A DNA stretch of 64,000 nucleotides, from contig JAOVVO010000213.1 in NCBI GenBank assembly GCA_028564675.1, positions 49,254-113,253 on the forward strand, written 5' to 3'. The stretch comes from Onchocerca lupi. Its lineage: Eukaryota; Nematoda; Chromadorea; Rhabditida; Onchocercidae. Of the stretch, positions 49,701-62,474 are shown one piece after another (positions within the stretch are counted from its first letter, which is position 1; each line of letters opens with the position of its first letter). A model generated the notes under the pieces. That model did not search any database. It had not been told where the DNA came from and worked only from the letters and a program-made list of their open reading frames with translations. A program made the position numbers and the translations under genes.

Positions 49701-52700
49701 AAGATAAACATGTAAAGATTTAAATGAAAATGAAATAGTAGAAAAATTAAGTGTTTTATTTTAGACAAATTTTGCGTTTTACTCCAAAATTTTCGTATTT
49801 CTCAAATTCCAAGAGTATCTGTTCTTAATACTGTTTCTTAGTACCTGTTTTTTTTTTTTTTTGATAATATCGTCATAATCATCTAATGAAAAATGATTTA
49901 TTTTAATGTAAGATGCATCTCAATATAATACATGATGTTTTAAAATACTTTTATCTACAAAGTTTTGCAAAAAATGATTGCATTGAAAAAAAAAATCCTG
50001 TAGAAAATTGCAGCGAATCTTGTTAAACTTCATGGCTAAGAATGAGGAAATAATGAATATTGCCTGTCCCAAAAGTTAACTCAGATAGTTTTTTCTCGAA
50101 TGAATAGATCGTACAGTAGGTTGAAGTTTGACTTAAGTTTATTCAACAAAGAGATATTTTGGATGCACAAAAATTTTGTTAATATTTATTAACATTTACA
50201 AATATCAACAAAGAACAAAATTCTAGTATGCGAATACAGCTAATAATTTCCTTTATTAAAGAAAATAGATTTTGCAGAATTTTATTATTGATTACCTTGC
50301 AAGGACTATACCCAAATTGAGCGCCCGCTTTTCTGTAAGACCACCAACTTCTACAGCTTCCTTTTTACGAACACTGGTATTTTGCGTTTGCTTTTGGGTA
50401 GCGACAATACGAGAACCGCGTGGAAGTGTTCGTTCGAAAACTTTTTCCAGCTGAAAAATTTGTGTTAAGAAACCATTACTACTAAGAATCTGAAAAAAGG
50501 TGATAGCAAGTAACTGTAATATATTTTCTCTTTCAAAAGGTAGTCCGGCTAAATTAAATCTTTTCTCAAGTTTTACTCAACTTGCTTTGTTTTCATATTC
50601 AGGAATGCAGTGATTATTTCCCTAATCCACATTTCTAGGCAATGAAACTTTATGGTTCCCGAATTCCTTCAAAAGTTGCGTAAAAAGATCGACAGATTCT
50701 GAGAGAAAGGACTAGATCATAGCAGAATATTTGGAAGTGATTCATGTATGTATTAGCTGAATTTAGCATTTCAATTCTGCTGACCCGTTCGCGTTCTCGT
50801 TGATTAAATTCAGCATCCATGCCACTCTGATCACTCCAAATTGTCGACCGTGTTACAACCATCTCTGGCTTCACTGCTTCCCATGCAACCGTATTGGTTG
50901 CACATTTCTTCCTTGAAAATATATAATATTATAGCAAAAATAACATGATGTTATTGCAAATACCGTCAATAACACTGTTTTTAAGTTTAATTATTTTACC
51001 GACTAATGAGCTTCTTCTTAACTTCCATCCTATTTCCAATGTCATAAAATTTCTGTCACAATCTTAATTGAATTAATTTGATATTTTAAAAGAGAGAATA
51101 AAAAAAAAAGAATATCGATAGCTCAATTATAATTCCATATAGTATTAGATTTTCACTAAGATGGTTGTTAAAAAACTGCAAATGTAAAATTTATCCCGAA
51201 ATATGACAAAATCGAATTGAGAAAGGATGAAATGAAAATTCATATCAGGATCGTATCAAAGAAAGATATCTTAAGTACAGTAATTTTAATGATAAAACAA
51301 ACAAGTAAACATTACTTATATACAGAAACCGATTTGACGACAACTGATGGTTCAGTAATCGATACTTGTTTTACGAGCGCAGGATTCAGAAACTCGGGAG
51401 TTGGTGGAGGTAGAGGTGGTGGAGGAGGTATGGAAGCAATCGGTGGCTTCCCTGTGCTGAAATGCATAATCTATTAACATTTAGAACAAAAAGAAACCAC
51501 CCTTAAATAATTATAGATAGAATTTAAATGACTGAAATATGAAATGAGGTCTAGTATCTTAACAAGTGATACAATTTCATTGATAAATATTTACAGAAAA
51601 TGTTTAATGCACTATGCTTAATGATACTAAAGCGAAAATCACCAGTAGTAACTGGAATCTGTTCATATTCATTTGAGTCTTTTAAAAAACCTAGGCTGCC
51701 TCTATCATGGATCTACCTCAATTCCCTCACCAACCTTTGTTTTTCAATAGATGGTTGACAATGTGGAGATTTTGGTGATCTTTCTAAATTGCAACTTTTT
51801 TCCTCACTCTTTCCATCTAATTTTATGCTAGAAGACACTGCAGGAATATCATCATCTATGTAAGGAATATTTGCCATTTCGATCTTCCGATTTACACTGC
51901 AGCGCTTCATGCGAGAAGTTGATCGAGGTCGTCTTATTGTCTTAAAAATATCTCAATGATTAACTGGTCAGAAACTTCCCAACAATAGTATGAATCCACT
52001 TGAAAAACTGAAAATATGTGAATTTTCAGCATTGGTCAAATATCTGAATTAGAGCCTAATTCCAGTATTTTAGGGATCCCTGAAGAAAAGAAATGAAAGA
52101 TTATACCGAAATATTAATTGGAACCTTGTAATACGATTCCAATAATTTTCACTGCATTTAAAAAAACCATATTTAAATAACATTAAAAGATAAAAACAAA
52201 ATATATACAGAAACCTGCAGCACTGGAGAGGATTTATTAAGCACCAAGTTATCTTCAACATTAGTGGATCTGGTAACATTTTGACAAGGTGTATTATGAC
52301 AAAGTGAATCGTCTTTTATCACTGAAATTTTTTAATTTAATTTTCTGGAGAGTTACATTCCCCTTGCAAGAAAATGGCTAAATTACTTGTTTCAGTTTGC
52401 ACTTCTTTGTTTTGCAAATGACCTCTTTGAAGATAATCGAGTACACCACGCAATCTTTTGTCGCTTGGTTGAATTCTTGCAATAAGCTCTAGTATATCCA
52501 GCTAAATAAAGATATTAACTTCGAAAATGTCTGTTTTTAAAACCATTCATTTAATACAAATATAATATAAATATAATATATAATATACAAAAAGCAAATT
52601 CTGAAATTGCAATGTTTCTTCTTAAATATAAACAAGAAAGAAAACTAATGTTTCTTTTTATACATAAACAAGAGAGGGAAAAATTTAAAAATCCAGCCAA

Positions 52701-55323
52701 AATGCCTTTCTTAGAAATTTTCCAAAGCTGGTAGACTTATGTGGAATAAGTTATCCCACCAATCACCTTTCCCATTTTTATGGATACAAGGAAAGAAATT
52801 TTTTATGTTGTTAAGTGTGGTCAGTATTTTGAAATATTATCGCCATCAACGAAGTTTTGCAATGCTGAAAAAAGTATAAATTTCAAGAAATTCGATTTCT
52901 TAATGTTAATATCTATATCGAAACTTTGACGTATTAAAGGACAATTTTCAACAAAATAAATTAAGGAGTTAATATATTTTTTATATCAAAATTTAATAAA
53001 ATCAAGGAAATTTTTAAAAAAAAAAGCCATACCAAAATCTCAGCTGATGCTGAATGCTTTAATTTCACATATACCGCTTGGAAAATATCGATTGGATGAC
53101 GAGTACCACTGCCTACTAAATTATCATTGGATTCACTGGCAAAAAATATTTCCAGTTCCGATTCCACTTCTCGATTTCTTGATTCAATCAAGCTAGGTAG
53201 TGCATTGAATAGACCCAATGCTTAAAATAGATCTCCATTTTACCAATGGATTTACTAATGCCAAGAAATCAAACAAGTATATTTTTCAAAAAGCAAATCA
53301 AAATTAAAATAAAATTTCGGTGATTCAAAAATAAATGTGAATTAATTAATCGGGGAATAAATCCTCTGATGTGTGCTGAAATCAGATTTTTCTCCCAAAC
53401 AATCATAATAACAAATTTCATGCTGTTTTAAAATCCTTTATAGCTTGCTTACACATCAAGTCGTGCCGCAGTAAAAAGCGTTGCGTGTAGTCTTTGTAAT
53501 GAAGAATGGCGCGATTCAAAGAAGCCAAATTTTTCGCCTTCACATCGTCACTAACGGTCTTCGATTGAAGCTCATCTAAGATGATTCGCAAACTCCGAGT
53601 TTCCTGAACTCAAAAAACTGAAGAGTTCAACTGAAATTAAATCGATTTCGATGAATCCTCTCGAACATTGTACGATGCTCGAGACTATTATACGTGAAAT
53701 GATTTCAAACAAAGTATTTGAAGAATCTGCGAAACTAGAAATCAAAATATAAAAACATATCTTCACTTCTAAGGAATAAATAATATCAGAAATAACAAAC
53801 TTTATTCAACAGTTCGAGCGAGCTCTTCCGTGATCTCTCAGAGAGCGATGTAGATGGCACCTTCTCTAAAGCTTCATACTTTTCTAATTTGAATAATTAT
53901 CAAGATTAAGTCAAATGTCACTCAAAAGTGGTTGCAATAGATATCTATTCAAAAAATTTCTGAAGATATTTCATGTTTGGTTCGCTCATTTGAAAAGAGC
54001 ACAAAATCACCACGCTTCGTTCTCGAAATTATCGCAAACCAAAAAAATTCAAATAAGCAAAAATAACCATCGTTCACTTCCAAATCCAGAACATCAATAT
54101 GTGGCGGTGGAGGTGAACCACCCTTTCCAGAGTCAAAACTCCCTTGTCTTCTGGATGGTAGTAATTCTTCTCTGCCCGCACCTTCCGGACCAAATGCAGT
54201 TGGAGATTTAATTTTGAACATCTCATCGGAAGCACCACCACTTTCACAAAGAGCTGTCATATAACTACCGGAGGAATTACTTGGAAGCGATACACTCAAG
54301 TTGGTTAGTGATGTTACAAATGAATCCGCTTCATAATCTGGTGATATCTGTGCTGAATGGTATTCATCCGTATTCTAAAAATCCAAACAATATTTCAATC
54401 TTAAAGTACTTTTCATTCTTAGACTTTTATAGCTTGTCAGAATCTCATTCGGAAAAATTCAAATTGTGACATGGCGGCTTTTTTCGTTGTTGTTCCCGCC
54501 TGTGCAGGTACGAAATGCAGGCAAAAATTACTTCTTTTGAAACAAAATGTTTAAAATAAACTTTAAACGTACAGATCCTCAAGCAGAGATTTTTTAATTT
54601 TAGCGATGATTCTATGATCAAGCTTTTCTATCGTCATCCTTGCCTAATTTTATTTGAAATTATTGCAGCTAATGTGCATATTATTTACAACCGTTGTCAT
54701 TATATTTTTATCACTTGTGTGATTGATATCAGTGTCATAAAATACTTGTTCGTAAATCAATTGTGGTGACAAGTATCTTAGTCTTCTTTTGAATTAAATC
54801 ATAAACGAAGCAAATTTTAATTCGTCAAGATAACCTTTAAAGGTTTTGATGAACTTATTTCTTTGGCTTTTGGTTCTACTGCTTGCCAAAAAGATGATTG
54901 CACCTTTTTGAGTGTCTTATGACTCAAAGCAGCAACTAATCCTTTTTTCTTCTTATTTCTGAAAAAGTCAGAGAATCTGTTAATCAATTCTTATCTAAAA
55001 ATTCTAAGTAACAAAATTTGTAGAGTACTATACATATGCGTGAAATAAATTGAACTCGCATAGTTTCAAGGCATTTCAATTTTTAGTGCTCTACCCGTTG
55101 CTATTTGCATCACCTTTTGTGTGATTTGAGATGTATTGAAACCCGAAGTGATACATGGTGGCTAATGGAACTTATTCAATGAGCATTTAATACATTATTC
55201 AAGTATATTATTCATTGCTATTATTTAAACAAAATAATTTATCAATCAATAACACATTGGTAAGCAATATCAAGAGGAAAAAATATATATTAATAAAAAA
55301 GTTTACTTGTTGCCTAGTGCCAT
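46736..55323 (-). CDS. Formin (FH3-FH1-FH2), possibly INF2/EXC-6-like
   Basis: About 22 exons; main ones: 55323-55307, 54958-54835, 54374-54068, 53883-53811, 53734-~53620, 53575-53453, 53220-53033, 52501-52387, 52321-52215, 51940-51717, 51456-51316, 51029-51000, 50911-50785, 50450-50296, 49696-49582, 49084-48950, 48758-48639, 48103-47931, 47587-47461, 47310-47152, 46912-46736. Order in ~950 aa: FH3-like region (FLLRHDLMSLGLFNALPSLI, DIFQAVYVKLKHSASAEIL), FH1 (IPPPPPLPPPTP), FH2 (NTVAWEAVKPEMVV, RALNLGIVLA, QYGNFLNQ, GASGFVLSSLLAALNTKG), then a basic tail (RRRRSNRTG) where a DAD/WH2-like element could sit. Formins nucleate and elongate unbranched actin. The subfamily is not certain. The ATG at 55323 is the first Met in the 5' exon, whose open frame extends to 55458, so the start could lie further upstream. 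Boundaries between 53883 and 53575 are the weakest. Confidence 0.85.
48811..48868. repeat. 30-bp tandem duplication in a formin intron
   Basis: The block TCATGTAAGGATATTTTTTA plus ATTGCG occurs twice head to tail, beginning at 48813 and 48843. The 26 bases shown match exactly in both copies. Confidence 0.88.
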
Positions 55324-56483
55324 CACAATCGCAACAATACAAAACTCCAAATCCTCGAATCCAAACTCCAAAATGATAAAACCTATTAGACCACCAACAG
55401 CTAAACCACCGGAAAGTTTTCGTAAATTTAAACAAATTGACCGCCGTAAATTGCGACACTAAAAATGAATGATGGATTTTAAAAAAATGCACAATTTAAG
55501 TAAAATTGATAATAATTCATTATTATCACAGCAATGTCATCAGTTAAATTTCAGAGCAAATATGGAAATTTCAAAGCAATATTTCAAGGAATCGAACTTC
55601 AAATTAGATCTATCGATTAGTTTCTTAAAAACCATAGCAACTTCCTAATCCTTAATATGTATGGAATTTTGCAAAATAAAAGCAGCGAGAAGACAGAGGG
55701 AGAAAAAGTAATAGTTCAAAACAGACAAAATGGAAATTGACTAAATGTAGGATCTGCATCAATATACTCGGATCACACTTTTAGAAGGTGATCATATTTA
55801 CGCTATCAATGATTCTGATAATCCCGTAATGATAGCAATAAGACTGAAATAATAATATGCAGCTTCAGTACTACGGTATATATATATATATATATATGTG
55901 TTTAGATTTCAAGAATAGAACTTAAATTTTTTGACAAAAAAGCTGATGCAATAATGAGGCATATTTAAGTTTGAAGATAGATTAAATTGAATAATACCTT
56001 AAGCCATTTTAATTACTTTTTACAATTAGAAATAAAGATTCTGTGGAAAGTCTTCTTTCATTATATTTTGCTGACTAAGTCATCTGTGCGAATGATTGAA
56101 CGTAAAAATTTACAATCCAATGGAAAAAGATCTGATTTTTACGCAATTTACTCAATTTTTACTTATTAAGCACTATTAATAACTCCTTCTTATTTTTACT
56201 CGAAAGGCTCTAGTTTATGTATCAACTTTGGGCATCATGAACTTACTGCTTTCTAATCTGTAATTTTGAACCTAAATACGGTCATAATGTTAAATAACAA
56301 ATCAAACTTGAGCAATTCGGATACGTCATGCACATTTCTAACTTATTTCCAAACTTGAAAATTCACTTATCACCATCTTTACATATGATAAGATAAACTT
56401 ATATTCAATAAAAGGTTACTTAAAAGTTTACGAAATAGCTTGTTATTGATCAAAAATTTCGACAAATTCAGTTATGGTAGAAA

Positions 56484-56603
56484 GCTCTAGAAAAATATGA
56501 ATGTCACTAAAACAATTTAATATGCTCTAGAAAAATATGAATGTCACTAAAACAATTTAATATGCTCTAAAAAAATATGAATGTCACTAAAACAATTTAA
56601 TAT
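56484..56603. repeat. 40-bp unit repeated three times
   Basis: Units begin at 56484, 56524 and 56564 with GCTCTAGAAAAATATGAATG. They differ only by single bases (the third has an A for the G), so the expansion is recent. Confidence 0.92.
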
Positions 56604-58322
56604 AACAATATTAAACATAAAAATTAGACTATCTGTCTTACATAGTATATTTCTTGGAGTATCATTTCTACCTGCTGTATAAATAATGGTATCATCTTCA
56701 ATTAACAAATTCTTCTTGATTTCCTTCCTCTACTTGTTCTATTTGCAATACTACCTGAAAATCAAGTGGTACCATCCGATAATTAATTTAAATACCTTCT
56801 CTAATTCGCTTTAAAATATCCCAACGTTTACATCTATATAATGCTACGATAACGTAATATAGCATGTGCAACGTGATACGAATATGATAACAACGTAACT
56901 TATGCATAACTAAATTAAAATATTACATTAGTTCCAATTTACTTATTAACCATTAAATCTTCTCATTAAATTTCTCTGCATATTTCAAGGATTCAACTAA
57001 CGGATAGTTTCCCATGCAATGAATAGTTAGAAGATATACTCTATAATGAAGAAGTCTTCGACTAAAATGATCTCAAATTGTTGTACGGAGTCAAGAAAAT
57101 GATCATCGAATGAATGGTTTATTTATTTTCTTTTTTTTTTTTGACATAAAAATTTCTTTCAATGACATGGTTTTAAATTTTGAGAAGATAAATTAACTGT
57201 AAATGAAACAATATAAAAGTTTACGTTTGAGCGTCAAGCATGAATTCCGACTGGAAGTTTCGTGAATTTTAGAAATGAAGTGAATTTCAAATAAGACATA
57301 ATGAATTATTATTATGCGCGAAAAAAAAAAATTTAATGGAAATCTGTGCATTTTTAATTAAACTAAAAAAAATCACGTTAAATCACGTAAATGAACACAA
57401 AAAAAGCAATCAAAATCATAATATCTATAAATGCTTATTCATAAATGAGATAAAAAATACCAATACCAATCGATTTGACGAAAATGATCTAAATCATCGC
57501 AATTTAAAACCATTACAATCTAGATCATTCTAATGCACTGACCAAAAGTAGTCTTGAACGCGCGAAACCATTTATCAATGTGATCTAAGTCATACCAGTC
57601 CATTTAATCCAACGTGATCTAAGCCATATCGATTATTTATTACTGGCAGCTTTTTTTGCAGTCATTTTTTTTAGGAATGGGAAGGAGATTGTATTTGTGA
57701 TTTCTCATGCGATGATGTACTGTTATTACCGTTTATGCAGATGGTACGAATCGTTGATATATTTCGGATGGTTTTCTTTGTTTGTTCCTCTTCCTATTAT
57801 GTTTTTATCTGTTCAGATTGTTTATCTCCATGCAAATTTCATGTGTACTGTGCTTTCAGATAAATCGATATCATTCTTTTTTTTTTTATTTATCACGTGA
57901 TTTGGAAAGAAGTAAAATGTGAAGGAATAGATTTGATCAATACATCGGGAGAGAATTTGAATTGATGTATATGAAGAAAAGATAAAATGCCATTTGAAAA
58001 CCCCAAAAGATATATTCCATTTCGTGAAACTTTGAATGAACGGGAAAAAAAAAAACAAGGTATTTTTTGAAATGAAATGAAATTTTATTATTACGATGTT
58101 GTAATAAATAAGACTAAGAATTTAGATTTAAGTGGAATTATTATTTGGCAACATTCTTTATAGACTAAAAATCTAAGCCATAAGATTTTCTTTCATAAAA
58201 AATTTATTTTGCAATTTGTAATTTGCATGAAAAGAAAATCATTTAAACTTTGATTTTATGTTTAACTAGGAATTTCCAGGTTTCTAATGCCACTGTAGAA
58301 CTTTTTCTACATGGCATCCTGC

Positions 58323-58390
58323 CCCAATATATCCCGATACAAAATCCTGTTGAATCTTTATTGTCCCAATATATCCTGGTACAAAAACTA
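58323..58390. repeat. Short diverged direct repeat
   Basis: CCCAATATATCC(C/T)G(A/G)TACAAAA occurs at 58323 and 58365 with a ~20-bp spacer. Only two copies are seen. Confidence 0.6.
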
Positions 58391-58602
58391 TCCTTCATTT
58401 ATTTTGCAGCAAACGTTGTGTTGTAGTTTCTTTTCTTTCTTTTTTTTCTTTTTTTTTGAAAAATAATCGATAAATATTCATTTCAAGTTCATCTTCAAGA
58501 ATATCCTTCTTCAAATGGACTTTTAGTAACTTAAAAACAAAAACATTGATTTGAATGATTCACAATATTTTAATTGATACTATTAGCAAGTAGTGAATTC
58601 AA

Positions 58603-58743
58603 GTTTTAAAAGCTAACAGATCTTATCTGTTGAAATGGAGAATCAAAATTGCAGACCTAGAAGAATATAATCCAAAAGAACATAATAACAATGCTTCAAA
58701 TGAAGAAATTGAACGAAAAATTGGTTCCACTTGTACTCAAAAA
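58603..58743 (+). CDS. Possible upstream exon of the 117-aa gene
   Basis: A frame open without an ATG reads SYLLKWRIKIADLEEYNPKE and later NEEIERKIGSTCTQK, ending at a GTAAAA donor in phase 0. Joined to the acceptor at 60470 it would read in frame into TMTNSTS. The intron would be about 1.7 kb. The left boundary is not fixed. Confidence 0.3.
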
Positions 58744-60473
58744 GTAAAAACTTATGTGGGTATTAACAGGAGCAGAACTGTTTTTTTTTTTTTCTCTTTC
58801 AAATAAATAAGATCGTTTATTTGCTAGAAATAAAATTGACAAATATTTATTGATGAATTTGTAATTTTTGGAAAAATGAAGAAAGAAATAGCTCTGAAAA
58901 GAGAATTGTGACGGATCAGGCGATAGAACAAGGTCATCTTATCTAACTTCATCATTATCATCATTGACCTTTGATGAGATTAATGGACTCGTTTGAATAA
59001 TGATAAATTTTGATAAAACTTATCTATCGAGCACTAACATAGGTACTTATATGGTCATGGTCGGACGACAAGTACATGTGATAAAATGTTTCATTAAATT
59101 CGTTAAATTGCATGATAACCTTATTTACCGATTGTCGCTGGTTAAGAAAAAAGAGGTGAATGGAAATAAAAAGTGGCAAATATATTAAGAGCACTTCATA
59201 AATCGTCAACTGAAGTGATGCTTCATAACAAAATTTATTTAAAAAAATTATTAGAAATTATTAAAAAAAAAGTACTTAATATACTATTAAAGAAGTTGAG
59301 TTAAATTTCTCGTCGAGATATGATTGCAAGAAATTTCAATCTCAAACGTGAAGATTATAATAAAAGATGCGTTATAATCGGAAATAATGAACAAATTAAT
59401 TTAAATATATGATAGATGAAATAGGAGCAATGAATATTAGAAACCAGTAAAATTTAACAATGGGATTATTTTGAAATAATCCAAAATGATCGTCTAGGAT
59501 TAATTGCTCGTATAATAGAAACAATAATTTATAAGGAAAAATATAATAAAGTGATATTCTGAAGAAAAAAGGCAGCATTTTATAGCTTTTTCATCTTACA
59601 TTTTATAGCTTCCATATTTATTATTTTGCTTGAATTCATTACGTATAGCTTTTTTTAGTTCAAATAGATTTTGTATCAATGAGATCTTCGTTCTATTTTT
59701 ATCTTTTCACTAATATTTTAAAATATCATTTTGGGGCAATGTCGATTTAGCTGCAATTTGTCACTAAAATTCAAATATATTTTCGATTAAAAAAAAAGTA
59801 ATTTAAGTCTAAACGAATTTGAATTAAATCATTAAGTTTGTTGTTTATGCAGATCTATTAAAAATTGAACCCATCCTATTTGAATTGCTAAATTGAAAAT
59901 AACCCTAACAAAGTAAATAATTCTCAATATAATAAACAAGAATTAAAAAGAAAAAGGATTATTTTGTGATTAATTTCTTTTACAATCTGTAATTTAAATG
60001 AAAAATTTGATATATTTCAAGTAGAAATGAAAGTTTTTCAGAAATACTTATCTGTTGGATTACAAAGATATATATATACTTGAGCCGATTTAATTCTCAG
60101 TAACATTATTTATTTTCTATTTTTAAAAATAAAGTGAGAATTTCAAAAAAAATAAAAAAATAAAAAAGATTTTAGCAATAATAACAGAACATATGAATTT
60201 CAAATGCATTTTTTTTTTCCATGGAATTAGTAAATTTGAGCTCAAAAATAGCATTAATATTCTACAAAAATGACCAATGAATTATTTTATTATTCTGATA
60301 TTTATTTGTAATTTAGATGGAAAAGAATGATAAATCGGGAAAATTCTTATTTATTTTCTCCTGTTTAATCTAAATGATTCTTAATTTAACATATAAATAG
60401 GAAGATATTGTCATCGATGGTCATTTTACTTTCTGAATCACTTATTAAGCGGTTCTTTTTTTGATTTCAGACA

Positions 60474-61495
60474 ATGACAAATTCTACTTCATACGCAGAG
60501 AGTAAATTGGATACAAATGATGATTATATGAAATATCCTTTGAATAATAGCAAAAGATCAACGGTATGGATTTATTGATTTTAATCATAACAATTTATTG
60601 ATATGAATTTATTGATTAATTTTAAAGTTTTTTTTTTTTTTTTTTAGGATAGCAATGACAGTGATAGTACTCCATCACCACCATGCTACTCTGTATTCGA
60701 AGATAAATATGGTAATCTGATCAATAAAGGCCTTAATGTAAAGTTTAACGCTTTATCATAAATAATTCCTTATAACTAAATTATTTTTGTTCTGGAGTAA
60801 TTTTTAGGAAAAATTTTAAAATGATTTCATATTTTTCTCACATTTTTAATATCGCTATCTTTCAATTGGTTTTAATAATTGAATATCTTTTGGATATGGA
60901 ATTTCGTAAAATTTTAAATTGATTTTTTTTCTAGTATTCTTATATTTTCAATAACGCTATTTATCAATTTTTTCCAATAATTGAATTCTGATACGAGATC
61001 TCCTTTCGGATATGTGAGGATATTAAAAATTAAATATTATCGCGGTAGATAATGAATTCTTAAAGAAGATCAAGATGAATTGTCGGTTTTTAGTTAATAA
61101 AGATTAGTGACACGAATTACGAAGAGTTTGACCTAGGTAAATAAATCGGGAACAATAGTTTGATAGTTTGCTCTGGATATTGGATATGTTATTGATTTTA
61201 GATTAATAAACATTATTTTTAGGTATAATTCTAAGATATACATAAAAACTTCTAAAATATATATATTTAAGACTTTATATTCAGATGATTAGTATGAAAG
61301 ATCAATCGAATTTTTTTTCAGGTGATATGGCCGATGCGTCCAAAGCAAGGACGCTATTCACTTGACGAATACAGAAAGCAAAAGCAGAATTTGCAAAAGT
61401 ACTGTCAACATTATGGAGAATACCGGCGACGAAGTGAAAAGTTGGGATTACCTCTTTCGAGATTTTCTCGGGATTCTCGACTTTCTTTAAAATGA
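60474..61495 (+). CDS. Unrecognised 117-aa protein
   Basis: Three phase-0 exons (60474-60563, 60648-60737, 61322-61495) encode 117 aa. The N-terminal half is polar and Ser/Thr/Asn/Asp-rich (TDSNDSDSTPSPP). The C-terminal half is basic and helical (YRKQKQNLQKYCQHYGEYRR) and ends SRFSRDSRLSLK. No family is recognised. An acceptor (TTGATTTCAG) lies 3 nt before the ATG, fitting either SL trans-splicing or an upstream exon. The stop is only 112 bp before the SH2 gene's ATG, on the same strand. Confidence 0.6.
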
Positions 61496-61607
61496 TAGAT
61501 TATATGATTGAGATTATCTCGAGAAGAGAACGAGATGCTCTGTATCATTAAAGAGTAAATATGATAGATGTACATCCATCTTTGAAATCATTCTCAACTA
61601 TAAATAT
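61496..61607 (+). promoter_or_regulatory. 112-bp intercistronic gap, operon candidate
   Basis: Only 112 bp separate the stop of the 117-aa gene and the ATG of the SH2 gene, in the usual range for nematode operons. An ATTAAA poly(A)-like signal lies near 61548, and a candidate acceptor (ATGATAG) near 61567. It is suggestive only. Confidence 0.35.
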
Positions 61608-62474
61608 ATGAAACACATCGATACACGTCCCTATTCTAGATGTAGAAAATGTGTCAAACAATCAGAAAGGCAATCTGACGTATCACGTGCTCATGCGTCA
61701 AAACAAATAAATGACAACAATAATGTTTATATTGGCGTTCAATCGATATCCAATTTGCGCACCATCCTAAAGCCTGCAGAATTTTGCCTCTTTTATATGC
61801 GACCTGAATCAATGAATTCGTTCAATGAGGTGAATGATGATAGATCACTCTTTGATCCCAGTCATCCGGTCGATCAAAAAAAAAAAAAATTTTCAATAAA
61901 AAAAAATTATCTTTCAAAAAGGAAAAAAAAAAGAAAAAAATTTTTGATGGAAAATGACTTTATAAAAATTTGAAAAACTACAACCTGTGTTAGTTATTGC
62001 CAGACCTATCAGTTTTTTGTGATTAAATAACAAAATTCACTCATTTACTCTCAATAATTAGATTAAAATGAATTCTTTTAGATGCCAATCAAAATGCCAT
62101 TAATGTTGGCTTATAAAAGTTCATCGGGAAAAGTGTATAATTTCAATTTCAAAAGATATCAACACAATGCTGGAACATGTTGGCAATTAGATTTAAGTAA
62201 CATTGATGGTCCTCAACAACCAATGTATCGTTCTTTTTCCTCGTTTTCATTCAATAAATATAACTTTTTCTTAATTTTGTATGAACTACATTATTAATCC
62301 CATTTCTGAAGAAATTCCTTTTTAACTTAATTAAGCTTGAATTTTTTATTATATTCTTTAAATCGGAAATTGTTAAATTATAGATTTCATTCGATGTCAG
62401 CGTTGGTACAGCATTATAAATCGTTTGTTATCAATCGTGGCAATAATAAGTGGGAAATATTTCCGGTGGATTAG
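61608..62474 (+). CDS. Stand-alone SH2-domain protein (151 aa)
   Basis: Three exons (61608-61829, 62082-62224, 62384-62474) close in phase. After a basic, Cys-containing N-terminus (RPYSRCRKCVKQ) comes a near-complete SH2 fold. The first part (YIGVQSISNLRTILKPAEFC) runs into FYMRPES, which aligns with the FLVRxS strand and supplies the phosphotyrosine-binding Arg. Next is LMLAYKSSSGKVYNFNFKRY (strands C-D), with WQLDL following. It ends with HSMSALVQHYKSFVINRG, the usual F.s...LV.HY helix B, then WEIFPVD. SH2 domains bind phosphotyrosine peptides; with no other domain this would be an adaptor or competitor. It is divergent, and the usual Trp at the start of SH2 is not seen. ATG 61608 opens the frame. 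Confidence 0.75.

Larger units (their letters stand above)
55459..60470. other. Intergenic between formin and the 117-aa gene
   Basis: No confident gene. It contains the 40-bp triplication (56484-56603), a TA microsatellite near 55876-55897, and a possible upstream exon at about 58603-58743. Other open frames are short and unsupported. Confidence 0.5.

Noticed and set aside
53915..54211. 98-codon plus frame
   Set aside because: Antisense of the formin exon 54374-54068, which is phase-consistent with its neighbours.
55208..55492. 94-codon minus frame with many Trp/Cys residues
   Set aside because: The alternative frame of the same exon joins in phase with the next formin exon; this one does not.
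56640..56765. Candidate extra 5' exon of the formin
   Set aside because: Frames carry stops or fail the phase needed to join the exon at 55458.
57697..58058. Overlapping plus and minus hydrophobic frames
   Set aside because: Mutually antisense, with no motifs or splice-supported neighbours.
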